Below are positions 1 through 7,173 of a stretch of 64,000 nt of DNA, in pieces. Source of the stretch: CAG-1782 sp964418255 (GTDB taxonomy: Bacteria > Bacillota > Clostridia > Christensenellales > DTU072). The notes beneath the pieces were generated by a model, which saw only the letters and a list, made by a program, of their open reading frames with translations, was not told the DNA's origin and made no database searches. The DNA is taken from assembly GCA_964418255.1 (NCBI GenBank), contig CAYQKV010000005.1, forward strand, positions 1 to 64,000, read 5' to 3'. Each line of letters opens with the position of its first letter. Within the stretch, counting starts at the first letter, position 1. Made by a program: the position numbers and the translations under genes.

Positions 1-741
1 GTCGGCGTTATGGTCGGAACGGGGATTGCTTCGGCAACCGAGTACATAAAAGAGGTGACTAAGTTCTCTGACATTGTCTTTCCCGTTCTTCTAACTCTGG
101 TAACGGCAATCGGGGCGACTACTTCCGCCGCTATTTATCAACCCCTTATCGTAATTTTCGCGTCGCTAATGCTTAAAATAATAAATTTTGTCGTTATTCC
201 CGCATTTTTTATATCTCTGGTCTTTAATATTATAGGAAACCTTAGCGACGATTTGAAACTCGGCAAAATCGCAGGGTTTGCAAAATCCGCGGGAGAATGG
301 GTGATAGGCGTAAGTTTCGGTCTGTTTATTACATACGCAACTGCGAGGGGAATAACCGGCGCAGGTGTGGATACTCTTGCAGCCAAAGGCGCAAAATATG
401 CTTTGGGTAGTTACGTCCCGGTAATAGGAAATTATCTGAAAGACGGATTCGACATAATTACGGCAAGTTGCATTGTCATAAAAAACTCGCTCGGACTGGT
501 CTCAATCGTTATATTGCTGTTATTTTCCGTAGCGCCGCTTACTAAAATTTTATCGACTATGCTGATGCTGAGACTAACCGCGGCTATAAGCGAACCGTTT
601 GGAGAGAAAAAAATTTCCGATATGTTGCACGGCGTAAGCAAAAGCCTTGTTTTGCCATTGATTGCTTGTATAAGCGTGGTTTTTTCTTTGCTAGTGATTA
701 TTATGCTCATTATTCTTACTTGCAACAGAGGTGTTATCTGA
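1..741 (+). CDS. spoIIIAE: Stage III sporulation protein AE, C-terminal part (5' truncated by window edge)
   Basis: The frame is open from base 1, so the gene begins outside the window; about 246 codons are visible. The product is a polytopic membrane protein with repeated hydrophobic segments. It carries the family-typical stretch after 'GATTSAAIYQPL' and ends in a transmembrane helix. In spore formers SpoIIIAE is an inner component of the SpoIIIA-SpoIIQ channel between mother cell and forespore. The assignment rests on sequence character plus the order AE-AF-AG-AH that follows. The family is about 390 residues, so roughly the last 60 percent is present. Confidence 0.93.
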   Translation, partial: VGVMVGTGIASATEYIKEVTKFSDIVFPVLLTLVTAIGATTSAAIYQPLIVIFASLMLKIINFVVIPAFFISLVFNIIGNLSDDLKLGKIAGFAKSAGEWVIGVSFGLFITYATARGITGAGVDTLAAKGAKYALGSYVPVIGNYLKDGFDIITASCIVIKNSLGLVSIVILLLFSVAPLTKILSTMLMLRLTAAISEPFGEKKISDMLHGVSKSLVLPLIACISVVFSLLVIIMLIILTCNRGVI

Positions 742-742
742 T

Positions 743-1204
743 ATGAAAACGTGGCTTATAAGCGTATCGGCGGTATGTCTGTTGCTTATTTTAATGGAAT
801 TGCTTTTAAGCGAAGGCAAAACCAAAAAATTCATTCAGGGGATACTTCGCCTTGCGATAGTAATCGTGCTTTTATCGCCGATTATCACGCTCGTAAATAA
901 AAATGTAACGGATATTGAAATTATCGACAAAAACGCTGAAAACGTAAATTATGACGGATTATCCGACTATTTTTTAGAAAGGACGGAACGGGAAATCGAA
1001 AAAAAACTAAACGGTCTTGGCGGAAAATGCGAAGCGGCAATCAAATACGAAAACGGAAAAATACGAATGATTGAAATTACCGTAAAGGAAAACGGCATAA
1101 ACGAGAAAGGAGAGAATATATATACTATTGAAAAAATCATCGAGTGCGTAACCGCTACGGTCGACGTGGACAAGGAAAAGGTTCTCATATATGGAACAGA
1201 ATAA
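743..1204 (+). CDS. spoIIIAF: Stage III sporulation protein AF
   Basis: The protein is 153 residues with two N-terminal transmembrane helices (about residues 3-22 and 30-52), followed by a soluble alpha/beta domain, the family's usual architecture. The ATG at 743 is chosen over an in-frame GTG at 731 because AGAGGTG lies about 10 bases upstream of it and it starts right after the spoIIIAE stop. SpoIIIAF is a mother-cell membrane component of the SpoIIIA secretion-like complex that supports forespore development after engulfment. The gene overlaps spoIIIAG by 14 bases, which suggests translational coupling. In Bacillus this operon is controlled by sigma-E; its promoter lies outside the window. 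Confidence 0.9.
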   Translation: MKTWLISVSAVCLLLILMELLLSEGKTKKFIQGILRLAIVIVLLSPIITLVNKNVTDIEIIDKNAENVNYDGLSDYFLERTEREIEKKLNGLGGKCEAAIKYENGKIRMIEITVKENGINEKGENIYTIEKIIECVTATVDVDKEKVLIYGTE

Positions 1205-1610
1205 GAAAAACGACAAAATGAGCGAAATACTTACGAAAATCAAAGGGATAAAACACATAAAGATTATTATCTGCGTACTTGTAATTGCAATTATACTGCT
1301 TATTTACGGCAGTATTACAACAAGCGACGCAAGAACGGGAAAATCCGACGGAAACGCAACGGAAACCGCGACGGAAAGCAAAGTGACATACAGCGAAAGC
1401 GAAGAAAAACTCGCCGATATACTCAGTAGAATAGACGGAATAGGGCAAACGAAAGTTATGATTTCTTATTCGGAAGAAAAAGCCGTATGCGGCGTAATAG
1501 TAGTCGCGGAAGGCGCAGACAATCCGCTTGCGGAATGGAAAATAAGACACGCTGTCCAAACGGCGTTGAAAATCGATTATCACAGCGTCGAAGTATATTC
1601 GATGAAATGA
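1191..1610 (+). CDS. spoIIIAG: Stage III sporulation protein AG
   Basis: The protein is 139 residues: a charged N-terminus, one transmembrane helix (about residues 23-40), a Ser/Thr-rich linker, then a ring-building domain starting near 'EEKLADILSRIDGIG'. The family forms a large oligomeric ring in the space between mother cell and forespore membranes. It is shorter than Bacillus SpoIIIAG (about 229 residues) and seems to keep mainly the anchor and the core fold. The start overlaps spoIIIAF, and an AAGG-type ribosome site lies in the upstream gene. Co-transcription with AE, AF and AH is clear from spacing. Confidence 0.9.
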   Translation: MEQNKKNDKMSEILTKIKGIKHIKIIICVLVIAIILLIYGSITTSDARTGKSDGNATETATESKVTYSESEEKLADILSRIDGIGQTKVMISYSEEKAVCGVIVVAEGADNPLAEWKIRHAVQTALKIDYHSVEVYSMK

Positions 1611-1640
1611 TATAAACAAAACAAAACGGAGGCATTTTTT

Positions 1641-2126
1641 ATGAAAGCGAACAAAAAGAAAATCATCGTCCTGGTATCTCTCGTAGTACTGCTTGCAGGC
1701 GTGGCGTGCCTGAACTACTTCCTGACCGTTAAAGGCATCGGCAAGGATAATACTCAAACGCCCGCTACTACCGACGAACCCACGTTCTTCTCAACGTACA
1801 GAACCGACAGGGAAAGTACAAGAACGCAGGAAAAACTTTATCTTGAAAGCATAATGGCGAGCACTACCGCGGACGAAGCAACAATGGCGGAAGCAAACAA
1901 ATCCTATCTCGCTCTTGCCGCGGCTATGGAAACGGAAACCACCCTCGAAGGTCTTATTAAAGCCTACGGGTTCAGCGATTGCATAGTGACCATCAGCAAC
2001 GGAAACGTAAACGTCGTAGTACAGGATACCGAGCTTACCGTAGAAGAAGCGGCGCAAATTTTAAGCACGATAGTATCCGAAACGGAATATACCGCAAAAG
2101 ACGTAGTAATTATTCCTTACGTATAA
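1641..2126 (+). CDS. spoIIIAH: Stage III sporulation protein AH
   Basis: The protein is 161 residues with an N-terminal transmembrane anchor (about residues 7-25), a low-complexity linker and a C-terminal ring-building domain (about residues 65-161). The C-terminal domain fits the YscJ/FliF-like fold that binds forespore SpoIIQ across the septal space in Bacillus. A clear GGAGG ribosome site precedes the ATG, 30 bases after spoIIIAG. It is the last sporulation gene of the spoIIIA group here; the next gene has its own vegetative-type promoter. The accB-accC pair that sits downstream in Bacillus is absent. Confidence 0.9.
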   Translation: MKANKKKIIVLVSLVVLLAGVACLNYFLTVKGIGKDNTQTPATTDEPTFFSTYRTDRESTRTQEKLYLESIMASTTADEATMAEANKSYLALAAAMETETTLEGLIKAYGFSDCIVTISNGNVNVVVQDTELTVEEAAQILSTIVSETEYTAKDVVIIPYV

Positions 2127-2152
2127 AAAGAAAAGGTAAAGAGAAATTGTGC

Positions 2153-2181
2153 TTGATTATTCGGGGCGATTATGCTATACT
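2153..2181 (+). promoter_or_regulatory. SigA-type promoter with extended -10 for yqhY-nusB-folD-xse-ispA
   Basis: TTGATT (2153-2158), 17-base spacer, TATACT (2176-2181) preceded by TGC, an extended -10. The start of transcription would fall near 2188-2190, at or next to the ATG of the following gene. It separates the spoIIIA genes from the housekeeping genes. Confidence 0.7.
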
Positions 2182-2189
2182 TTAAGCAT

Positions 2190-2510
2190 ATGAAAGCCCC
2201 GATGTCACAAGACTATTACGTCAACATAATTACCTCGCTCGTAAATGCCGCCGTTATGCACACGGAAGGAGTTTCTGCGGACGAGGTTTTTCTCACTAAA
2301 CCGAAGAGATTCTCTTCGCCGAGTAATATAAGTCTGTTTTTCGACGGGGACAAAATCACACTCGACGTATATATCGACGTTGTTTTCGGCTATAATGTGG
2401 CTCAGGTTGCGTGCGCTTTGCAGGAAAAGATAATCAACGACGTAACCGAGAATACCGATTTGACCGTAAAAAACGTCAATATAATAGTAAACAGCGTCAT
2501 TTTTAATTGA
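2190..2510 (+). CDS. yqhY: Asp23/Gls24 family protein (YqhY-like)
   Basis: The protein is about 106 residues and fits the Asp23/Gls24 (DUF322) family. In Bacillus the family member YqhY lies in the same order before nusB-folD-xseA-xseB-ispA and has been linked to control of acetyl-CoA carboxylase. Here the accBC genes are missing. An in-frame ATG at 2172 is rejected because it falls inside the promoter. The ATG at 2190 has no Shine-Dalgarno and lies only 8 bases after the -10 box, so translation may be leaderless; ATG 2202 is an alternative. Its stop overlaps the start region of nusB. Confidence 0.8.
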   Translation: MKAPMSQDYYVNIITSLVNAAVMHTEGVSADEVFLTKPKRFSSPSNISLFFDGDKITLDVYIDVVFGYNVAQVACALQEKIINDVTENTDLTVKNVNIIVNSVIFN

Positions 2511-2512
2511 AT

Positions 2513-2920
2513 ATGAGCAGAAAAGTTGCACGCGAATACGCGTATAAATTGATATTTGAATTTATATTTTCAAAAACGCCTAACCCACGCACGTATCAGA
2601 TATTTGCTTGCGCGGATATTGACGAAAGCGACGTCGAATACCTCGAAAAAGTATATCAGGGCGTAACGGCAAGATATGACGAACTCATCGGCGAAGTAGA
2701 ACGCTATTCTCAAAGTTTTGCAATAGACCGTATCTATAAAACAGACCTTAGCGCGCTTTTGCTTGCTATTTACGAAATGAAATATATGGACGACATTCCT
2801 TTGTCTGTATCCATAAGCGAAGCGGTGCTACTTGTTAAAAAATATTCCACGGAAAAAAGTAACGCTTTCGTAAACGGTATACTTTCTTCCGTATATAAGG
2901 AGATTACCGAAAAAAAATGA
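2513..2920 (+). CDS. nusB: Transcription antitermination protein NusB
   Basis: The protein is 135 residues, all-helical, and matches the NusB family in length and in the C-terminal signature around 'SISEAVLLVKKYSTEKSNAFVNG'. NusB binds boxA RNA with NusE (ribosomal protein S10) and supports rRNA antitermination. The ATG at 2513 sits 2 bases after the yqhY stop and lacks a clear ribosome site, so it probably depends on coupling to yqhY. The 3' end overlaps folD by 4 bases (ATGA). Confidence 0.93.
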   Translation: MSRKVAREYAYKLIFEFIFSKTPNPRTYQIFACADIDESDVEYLEKVYQGVTARYDELIGEVERYSQSFAIDRIYKTDLSALLLAIYEMKYMDDIPLSVSISEAVLLVKKYSTEKSNAFVNGILSSVYKEITEKK

Positions 2921-3756
2921 CGCTTATAGACGGTAAAAAAGTTTCCCGGGAAGTCAGAGCTAAGATAAAAAGCGAAGTTTCCGAACTTAAAAAACAAGGC
3001 AAGCAAATCGGGCTTGCCGTTATTATAATAGGAGATAATCCCGCTTCCGAAGTCTACGTAAGAAACAAAATCGCGGCGTGCGAAGAAACGGGGATAACTT
3101 CGCATCTTTATTCGTTCTCAAAAACCGTAACGCAAGAGGAGATAATTTCTTTAATAGAAAGACTCAATAATTCTGCCGAAATAAGCGGAATTCTTGTGCA
3201 ACTTCCCCTTCCGGAACACCTCGACAAGGATAAAATATTATCGAGCATAATTCCTTCAAAGGACGTAGACGGTTTCAGCGCAGAGCAAAGCGGAAAAACT
3301 TTTCTCGGCGAGCCCGCTCTTTCGGGGTGCACGCCTTCGGGAATAATCACCCTTCTTAAAGCATACAATGTATGCTTAGACGGACTTAACGCCGTAGTCA
3401 TCGGCAGAAGCAACATTGTCGGGAAACCCGCGGCTTTACTGCTTATGCAAGAAAATGCAACGGTAACCGTTTGCCACTCGCATACAAAAAATATTAAAGA
3501 GCATACTCTTAATGCGGATTTGATTGTTATTGCCGTAGGAAAACCCAAATTTCTCACAGCGGATATGGTTAAAGACGGCGCGATTGTCATAGACGCGGGA
3601 ATAAACCGCGTAGACGGAAAACTCTGTGGAGACGTCGATTTCGATAACGTTTCGAAAAAGTGCTCTCTGATTACCCCTGTACCGGGTGGAGTTGGACCTA
3701 TGACCGTAACAATGCTTATGAGCAACACGTTAAAAGCGTATAAGAATGCCAGATAG
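2917..3756 (+). CDS. folD: Bifunctional methylenetetrahydrofolate dehydrogenase/cyclohydrolase FolD
   Basis: The protein is 279 residues, the normal length. FolD interconverts 5,10-methylene-THF, 5,10-methenyl-THF and 10-formyl-THF in cytosolic one-carbon metabolism. Visible family motifs are the substrate-binding region 'VYVRNKIAACEE' (near residue 48), 'GILVQLPLPEHL', the dinucleotide-binding segment 'VIGRSNIVGKPAALLL' and the C-terminal 'TPVPGGVGPMTVTMLMSNT'. The start overlaps nusB by 4 bases and the end overlaps xseA by 11, consistent with one operon. Confidence 0.96.
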   Translation: MTLIDGKKVSREVRAKIKSEVSELKKQGKQIGLAVIIIGDNPASEVYVRNKIAACEETGITSHLYSFSKTVTQEEIISLIERLNNSAEISGILVQLPLPEHLDKDKILSSIIPSKDVDGFSAEQSGKTFLGEPALSGCTPSGIITLLKAYNVCLDGLNAVVIGRSNIVGKPAALLLMQENATVTVCHSHTKNIKEHTLNADLIVIAVGKPKFLTADMVKDGAIVIDAGINRVDGKLCGDVDFDNVSKKCSLITPVPGGVGPMTVTMLMSNTLKAYKNAR

Positions 3757-4936
3757 AGATTATATCACCGTTTCCGAACTTAACTATTATATAAACCGCA
3801 TTTTCGAAGCGGAAGACCTTTTGCATAATTTTCCCGTAGTCGGGGAAGTCTCCGGGCGAAAAGTGGTAAACGGAAATTGTTATTTCACGTTGAAAGACCA
3901 ACGCGCGCAAATAAAAGTCGTTTATTTCGGAGTAAACGACAGATACGTTCCGTCCGACGGAGAGCAAGTTCTTGTCAGAGGAAGCGTGGACTATTACGAA
4001 CCAAACGGACAACTCAGCGTCAAAGCATATGAAATCACGCGCTTCGGGGTTGGGTTAATGCACGCTCAATTACAGGCTTTTAAAGAAAAACTCGAAAAAG
4101 AGGGACTTTTCGACGAAGCACATAAAAAGCCTATGCCAAAATTCCCGGTAAACATAGGAATAATCACAAGCGTAAAAGGAGCGGCGCTTCAAGACATTCT
4201 TTCCACAATGATTGTGAAGCACAAGTCAAGACAAAACCTCTCGATAATCGACGTTCGCGTACAAGGAGAAAACTGCGTAAACGACGTGGTTACGGCATTG
4301 ACTTATGCCGACGCATACGGCTTCGACGTAATTTTACTTGCGCGAGGAGGAGGCTCGTTCGAAGATTTATATCCGTTCAACGACGAACGAATGGTAAGAA
4401 CTCTTTACGAAATGAAAACTCCGGTCGTAAGCGCAATAGGGCACGAAACCGATTATACGCTTTGCGATTTCGTATCCGATTTTCGCGCGATTACTCCTAC
4501 CGCAGGCGCGGAAAAAATCGCCGTGGAATACGAAAAAGAAAAATCGAAAATTTTCGAACTTACAAGAAAAGCAGGAGACTTCACATCAAAAAAATACAAC
4601 ACGGAAAAAGAAAACCTTTTGTCAGTCATAGACGATATATCAGACGAAGCGAACTCCATTTTGTCGGAAAATGATTCTAAAATAATGCGATTTTTGGAAT
4701 TATCAAGGTATCAAACCGAGAGAAAATATGATTTTTGTAAAGCAAACGTCTCTAAGTACGTCGCTTTACTTGATAATCTCAATCCGGCAAAATTACTTGA
4801 TAAAGGATATTTCCGAGTGGTTTACAACGGCAAATCTATCCACGGTTTTTCCAAAATTAAAGTAGGTTCGCAAATAGAAATAATAGGAAATAAAGAAAAA
4901 GTCACCGCGGAAATCCGCAAAAAGGAGAAGCTATGA
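3746..4936 (+). CDS. xseA: Exodeoxyribonuclease VII large subunit
   Basis: The protein is 396 residues. An N-terminal OB-fold (about 1-100, starting 'ITVSELNYYINRIFE') is followed by the nuclease domain with the family motifs 'IGIITSVKGAALQDIL' and 'LLARGGGSFEDLYPFND', then 'AIGHETDYTLCDFVSD', then a coiled-coil-prone C-terminus. With XseB it forms the ExoVII complex, which degrades single-stranded DNA from both ends in a metal-independent way. It is slightly shorter than E. coli XseA (about 456), mostly in the helical tail. The start overlaps folD and the end overlaps xseB by 4 bases. Confidence 0.96.
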   Translation: MPDRDYITVSELNYYINRIFEAEDLLHNFPVVGEVSGRKVVNGNCYFTLKDQRAQIKVVYFGVNDRYVPSDGEQVLVRGSVDYYEPNGQLSVKAYEITRFGVGLMHAQLQAFKEKLEKEGLFDEAHKKPMPKFPVNIGIITSVKGAALQDILSTMIVKHKSRQNLSIIDVRVQGENCVNDVVTALTYADAYGFDVILLARGGGSFEDLYPFNDERMVRTLYEMKTPVVSAIGHETDYTLCDFVSDFRAITPTAGAEKIAVEYEKEKSKIFELTRKAGDFTSKKYNTEKENLLSVIDDISDEANSILSENDSKIMRFLELSRYQTERKYDFCKANVSKYVALLDNLNPAKLLDKGYFRVVYNGKSIHGFSKIKVGSQIEIIGNKEKVTAEIRKKEKL

Positions 4937-5154
4937 ATTACGACAAATCCATAGAAGAACTGGAAAAAATAGTAGAAAAACTTTCCGACGAAAAACTCGG
5001 ACTGGAAGAAAGCATAGGTTTGTACACACAAGGCATCGCGTATGCAAAAGAGGCTATGGCCGCGCTTTCGGTTTTCAAAGGAAAAATCGAAACGCTCAAT
5101 AAAGATTTAAGCGCGCTCGAAGCGGAAACCGAGACCGAAGACGATGACGACTAA
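4933..5154 (+). CDS. xseB: Exodeoxyribonuclease VII small subunit
   Basis: The protein is 73 residues and helical, with the diagnostic start 'YDKSIEELEKIVEKLSD' and a strongly acidic C-terminus. XseB wraps the coiled coil of XseA and is needed for an active ExoVII. The gene starts in the xseA stop (ATGA overlap) behind AAGGAGAAG, and overlaps the start of ispA by 11 bases, so xseA, xseB and ispA are almost certainly translated from one message. Confidence 0.94.
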   Translation: MNYDKSIEELEKIVEKLSDEKLGLEESIGLYTQGIAYAKEAMAALSVFKGKIETLNKDLSALEAETETEDDDD

Positions 5155-5962
5155 TAAAGACAACTTAACCGTTTTCGAAAGCAAGTTAAAAACCTTCTTC
5201 GACGAAAAGTTTTCTTCCAGCCCGCAAAAACTGAAAGACGCGTGCGAATACGCTCTGTTCAGCGGAGGAAAACGAGTTCGTCCGCAACTTTGCTTTCTAT
5301 CCTGCGATTTTTCGGGTGAAGACAAACAATCGGCTACCGTATTCGCAATCGCGATAGAACTCATTCATACTTACAGTCTTATCCACGACGATTTGCCGTG
5401 TATGGACAACGACGAATATCGACGCGGCAAACCCACCGTTCATAAAAAGTACGGCGAAACAATCGCGCTTTTGGCGGGAGACGCGCTTCTTAACGCCGCT
5501 TACGAACTTCTATTAAGCGAAGCAACACACAATTCGTCGCTTATAGCGGGAGCAAAACTCATTGCGGACTGCGCTGGAGTAAACGGGATGATTGGCGGAC
5601 AAACCGGCGAATTCGTCACCGAAGAACTCGATATGAACGTTTATTCCGATATATGCGCAAAAAAAACCGGCGCTTTGATTTATGCTTCGATTATGGCGCC
5701 TTGTATGAATTCCGGTGATAACCGCAAAAAGTCCGCGCTTTCGACGTTTGCCCGCGCCGTAGGTCTCGGCTTTCAAGCCTCGGACGACCTTCTCGACAAA
5801 GAAAAACACGAGGCAGCTTCGTTCGTTACTATTATGGGAGAAACGGAAACGAAAAAATTACTCGACAGAACCGTTTCCGTTGCGCGACGCGCGTTGGAAA
5901 ATTTTCCCGAAGGAAAAGATTTGCTTGAATTCTGCTTAAAACTTGCTCGAAGAAATTATTAA
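5144..5962 (+). CDS. ispA: Farnesyl diphosphate synthase (geranyltranstransferase)
   Basis: The protein is 272 residues, a trans-prenyltransferase that makes geranyl/farnesyl diphosphate from DMAPP and IPP in the cytosol. Visible are 'GGKRVRPQLC' (IPP binding), the first aspartate-rich motif 'HDDLPCMDND', 'MIGGQTGE' and the second aspartate-rich motif 'DDLLD'. The protein is about 25 residues shorter than Bacillus and E. coli IspA. Much of the loss is just after the second Asp motif, where the usual loop with a Gly-Lys pair is reduced to a few residues. It ends the yqhY-ispA operon. The downstream noncoding region and membrane protein fit the OLE RNA locus. Confidence 0.93.
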   Translation: MTTNKDNLTVFESKLKTFFDEKFSSSPQKLKDACEYALFSGGKRVRPQLCFLSCDFSGEDKQSATVFAIAIELIHTYSLIHDDLPCMDNDEYRRGKPTVHKKYGETIALLAGDALLNAAYELLLSEATHNSSLIAGAKLIADCAGVNGMIGGQTGEFVTEELDMNVYSDICAKKTGALIYASIMAPCMNSGDNRKKSALSTFARAVGLGFQASDDLLDKEKHEAASFVTIMGETETKKLLDRTVSVARRALENFPEGKDLLEFCLKLARRNY

Positions 5963-5975
5963 AAACTGTAATTAG

Positions 5976-6004
5976 TTGCATTTTTTTCGCATATATGTTA
6001 ATAT
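5976..6004 (+). promoter_or_regulatory. SigA-type promoter for OLE RNA
   Basis: TTGCAT (5976-5981), exactly 17 bases, TAATAT (5999-6004). Transcription would start near 6011, where the structured RNA begins. It lies wholly in the gap after the ispA stop (5962), so the RNA can be made independently of the ispA operon. Confidence 0.75.
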
Positions 6005-6010
6005 TGTAAA

Positions 6011-6572
6011 CGTGGTGGCGCAGTATTCTAGTCAAGTGCAAAATAGCGAAGACGGGGATAAACTACCGTTATAGAGCACATCGTTGAAGTTTCTGGTGTT
6101 GGCTTTGGTTGCCCAAACCGGGGCTGATGCTGGGAGTTAAGATTTTTGGGCGATTCGTAACGGCATACGAATGCCGACCCAATTATCGCGGAGACCCATC
6201 GCGGCAAGAACTTTTCATTAAGAGCTTGCTGAATGGGTGCAAACCTGCATTGCGGTAATAAATATCTGTGTGCAGCGTAGCTTGCCGTGAGTGACCGGCG
6301 GGAATGAAGATTCACGCAATAATCTATCGGCCAATAGGTTATCGCTATCGACTTCTGAAACGACGGTTGCAAAAGCGGATAAACTATTTTAATCTTGCCA
6401 AGGAAATCTTCTAGACTGTCATTAAATTAAGGATTATAGTGTGTTCTGAGTGGCGATTCGGTTCAACATCGAGTAATCTTGTTGCTCGTCTCTTAAAAGG
6501 AAACTGCTTTTACGGCGACGGAAAGTGAGACGAGGGGAAAACCTACCGAACCAATGACGCAAGGTTTACTTA
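6011..6572 (+). ncRNA. ole: OLE RNA (ornate, large, extremophilic RNA)
   Basis: The approximately 560 bases between ispA and the next gene have no credible coding frame on the + strand. They start at a predicted promoter start point and hold strong helices. One is a 7-bp hairpin at 6153-6159/6166-6172. Another is a GCCCAAA/TTTGGGC pair (6111-6117/6145-6151). Near the 3' end an 8-bp stem 6485-6492/6527-6534 encloses a 6-bp hairpin 6494-6499/6507-6512. Known OLE RNAs are about 600 nt and lie between ispA and the gene for the membrane protein OapA in a cluster with nusB, folD, xseAB, tlyA, argR, recN and spoIVB, exactly as here. In Halalkalibacterium halodurans the OLE complex sits at the membrane and aids tolerance of short alcohols, cold and Mg2+. 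Both ends are inferred; identity rests on context, size and structure, not on a covariance-model search. Confidence 0.88.
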
Positions 6573-6576
6573 ATTT

Positions 6577-7173
6577 ATGCCACCAATTTTTTGTAAAATG
6601 AAAGAAAACGATATATCACCCAAGCCCGAACCAAAGAAAGAACGAAAAAAAATATCGAAAAGCACCGTATGGACGATAAAAATCACTATCGTAACCCTTG
6701 TGCTTTCCATCGTAGTCAGTTTTATAACGGAAATCACTTCGAGTAAATCAAACGTAGTGGTTTCTATTTTAATGCTCTTTCTTCTTATAGTCGTAAGCAT
6801 TATTTTCGACACGATAGGCGTAGCCGCGACTTCCTGCGACATTGCGCCGTTGCTTTCTATGGCATCCAGAAAGGTAAAAGGCGCGACGCAAGCCGTTAAA
6901 CTTGTTAAAAATGCGGAAAAAGTATCGAATATCTGCGCAGACGTAATAGGAGATATGTGCGGAATCATAAGCGGTTCGTGTTCAGCGGCAATCGTAATAA
7001 TGTTCGCGGCAAACAATCCCAACGAATATCTTTTCAACATACTTACAAGCAGCGTAGTAGCCGCCCTTACCGTCGGAGGTAAAGCATTTTTCAAGACTAT
7101 TGCCATTAAAAAATCAAAAGAATTGATGTTATTGGCCGGAAAAATGCTCAGCATTTTTTCTAAAAACAAATGA
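6577..7173 (+). CDS. oapA: OLE-associated membrane protein OapA
   Basis: The protein is 198 residues. A highly basic N-terminal tail (many Lys/Arg in the first 30 residues, suited to RNA contact) is followed by about four hydrophobic segments (roughly 31-52, 57-83, 132-150, 155-175). The part from about residue 80 to 140, with 'GVAATSCDIAPLLSMASRK' and 'GATQAVKLVKNAEKVSNI', resembles the DUF21 domain of CNNM/CorC-type Mg2+ transport proteins. In the OLE system OapA binds OLE RNA and holds it at the membrane. The start at 6577 follows the RNA directly, with only a weak GCAAGG site; ATG 6598 is an alternative. The stop overlaps tlyA by 4 bases (ATGA). Confidence 0.85.
   Translation: MPPIFCKMKENDISPKPEPKKERKKISKSTVWTIKITIVTLVLSIVVSFITEITSSKSNVVVSILMLFLLIVVSIIFDTIGVAATSCDIAPLLSMASRKVKGATQAVKLVKNAEKVSNICADVIGDMCGIISGSCSAAIVIMFAANNPNEYLFNILTSSVVAALTVGGKAFFKTIAIKKSKELMLLAGKMLSIFSKNK

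Noticed and set aside
2172..2189. Upstream ATG 2172 as start of yqhY
   Set aside because: It lies within the spacer and -10 box of the predicted promoter, so it would not be on that transcript, and it has no ribosome site.
6028..6372. A 114-codon open frame on the minus strand across the OLE region
   Set aside because: It is antisense to the structured RNA, has no promoter or ribosome site, and its translation shows no domain-like pattern. Structured RNAs with few stops on the other strand often give such false genes.
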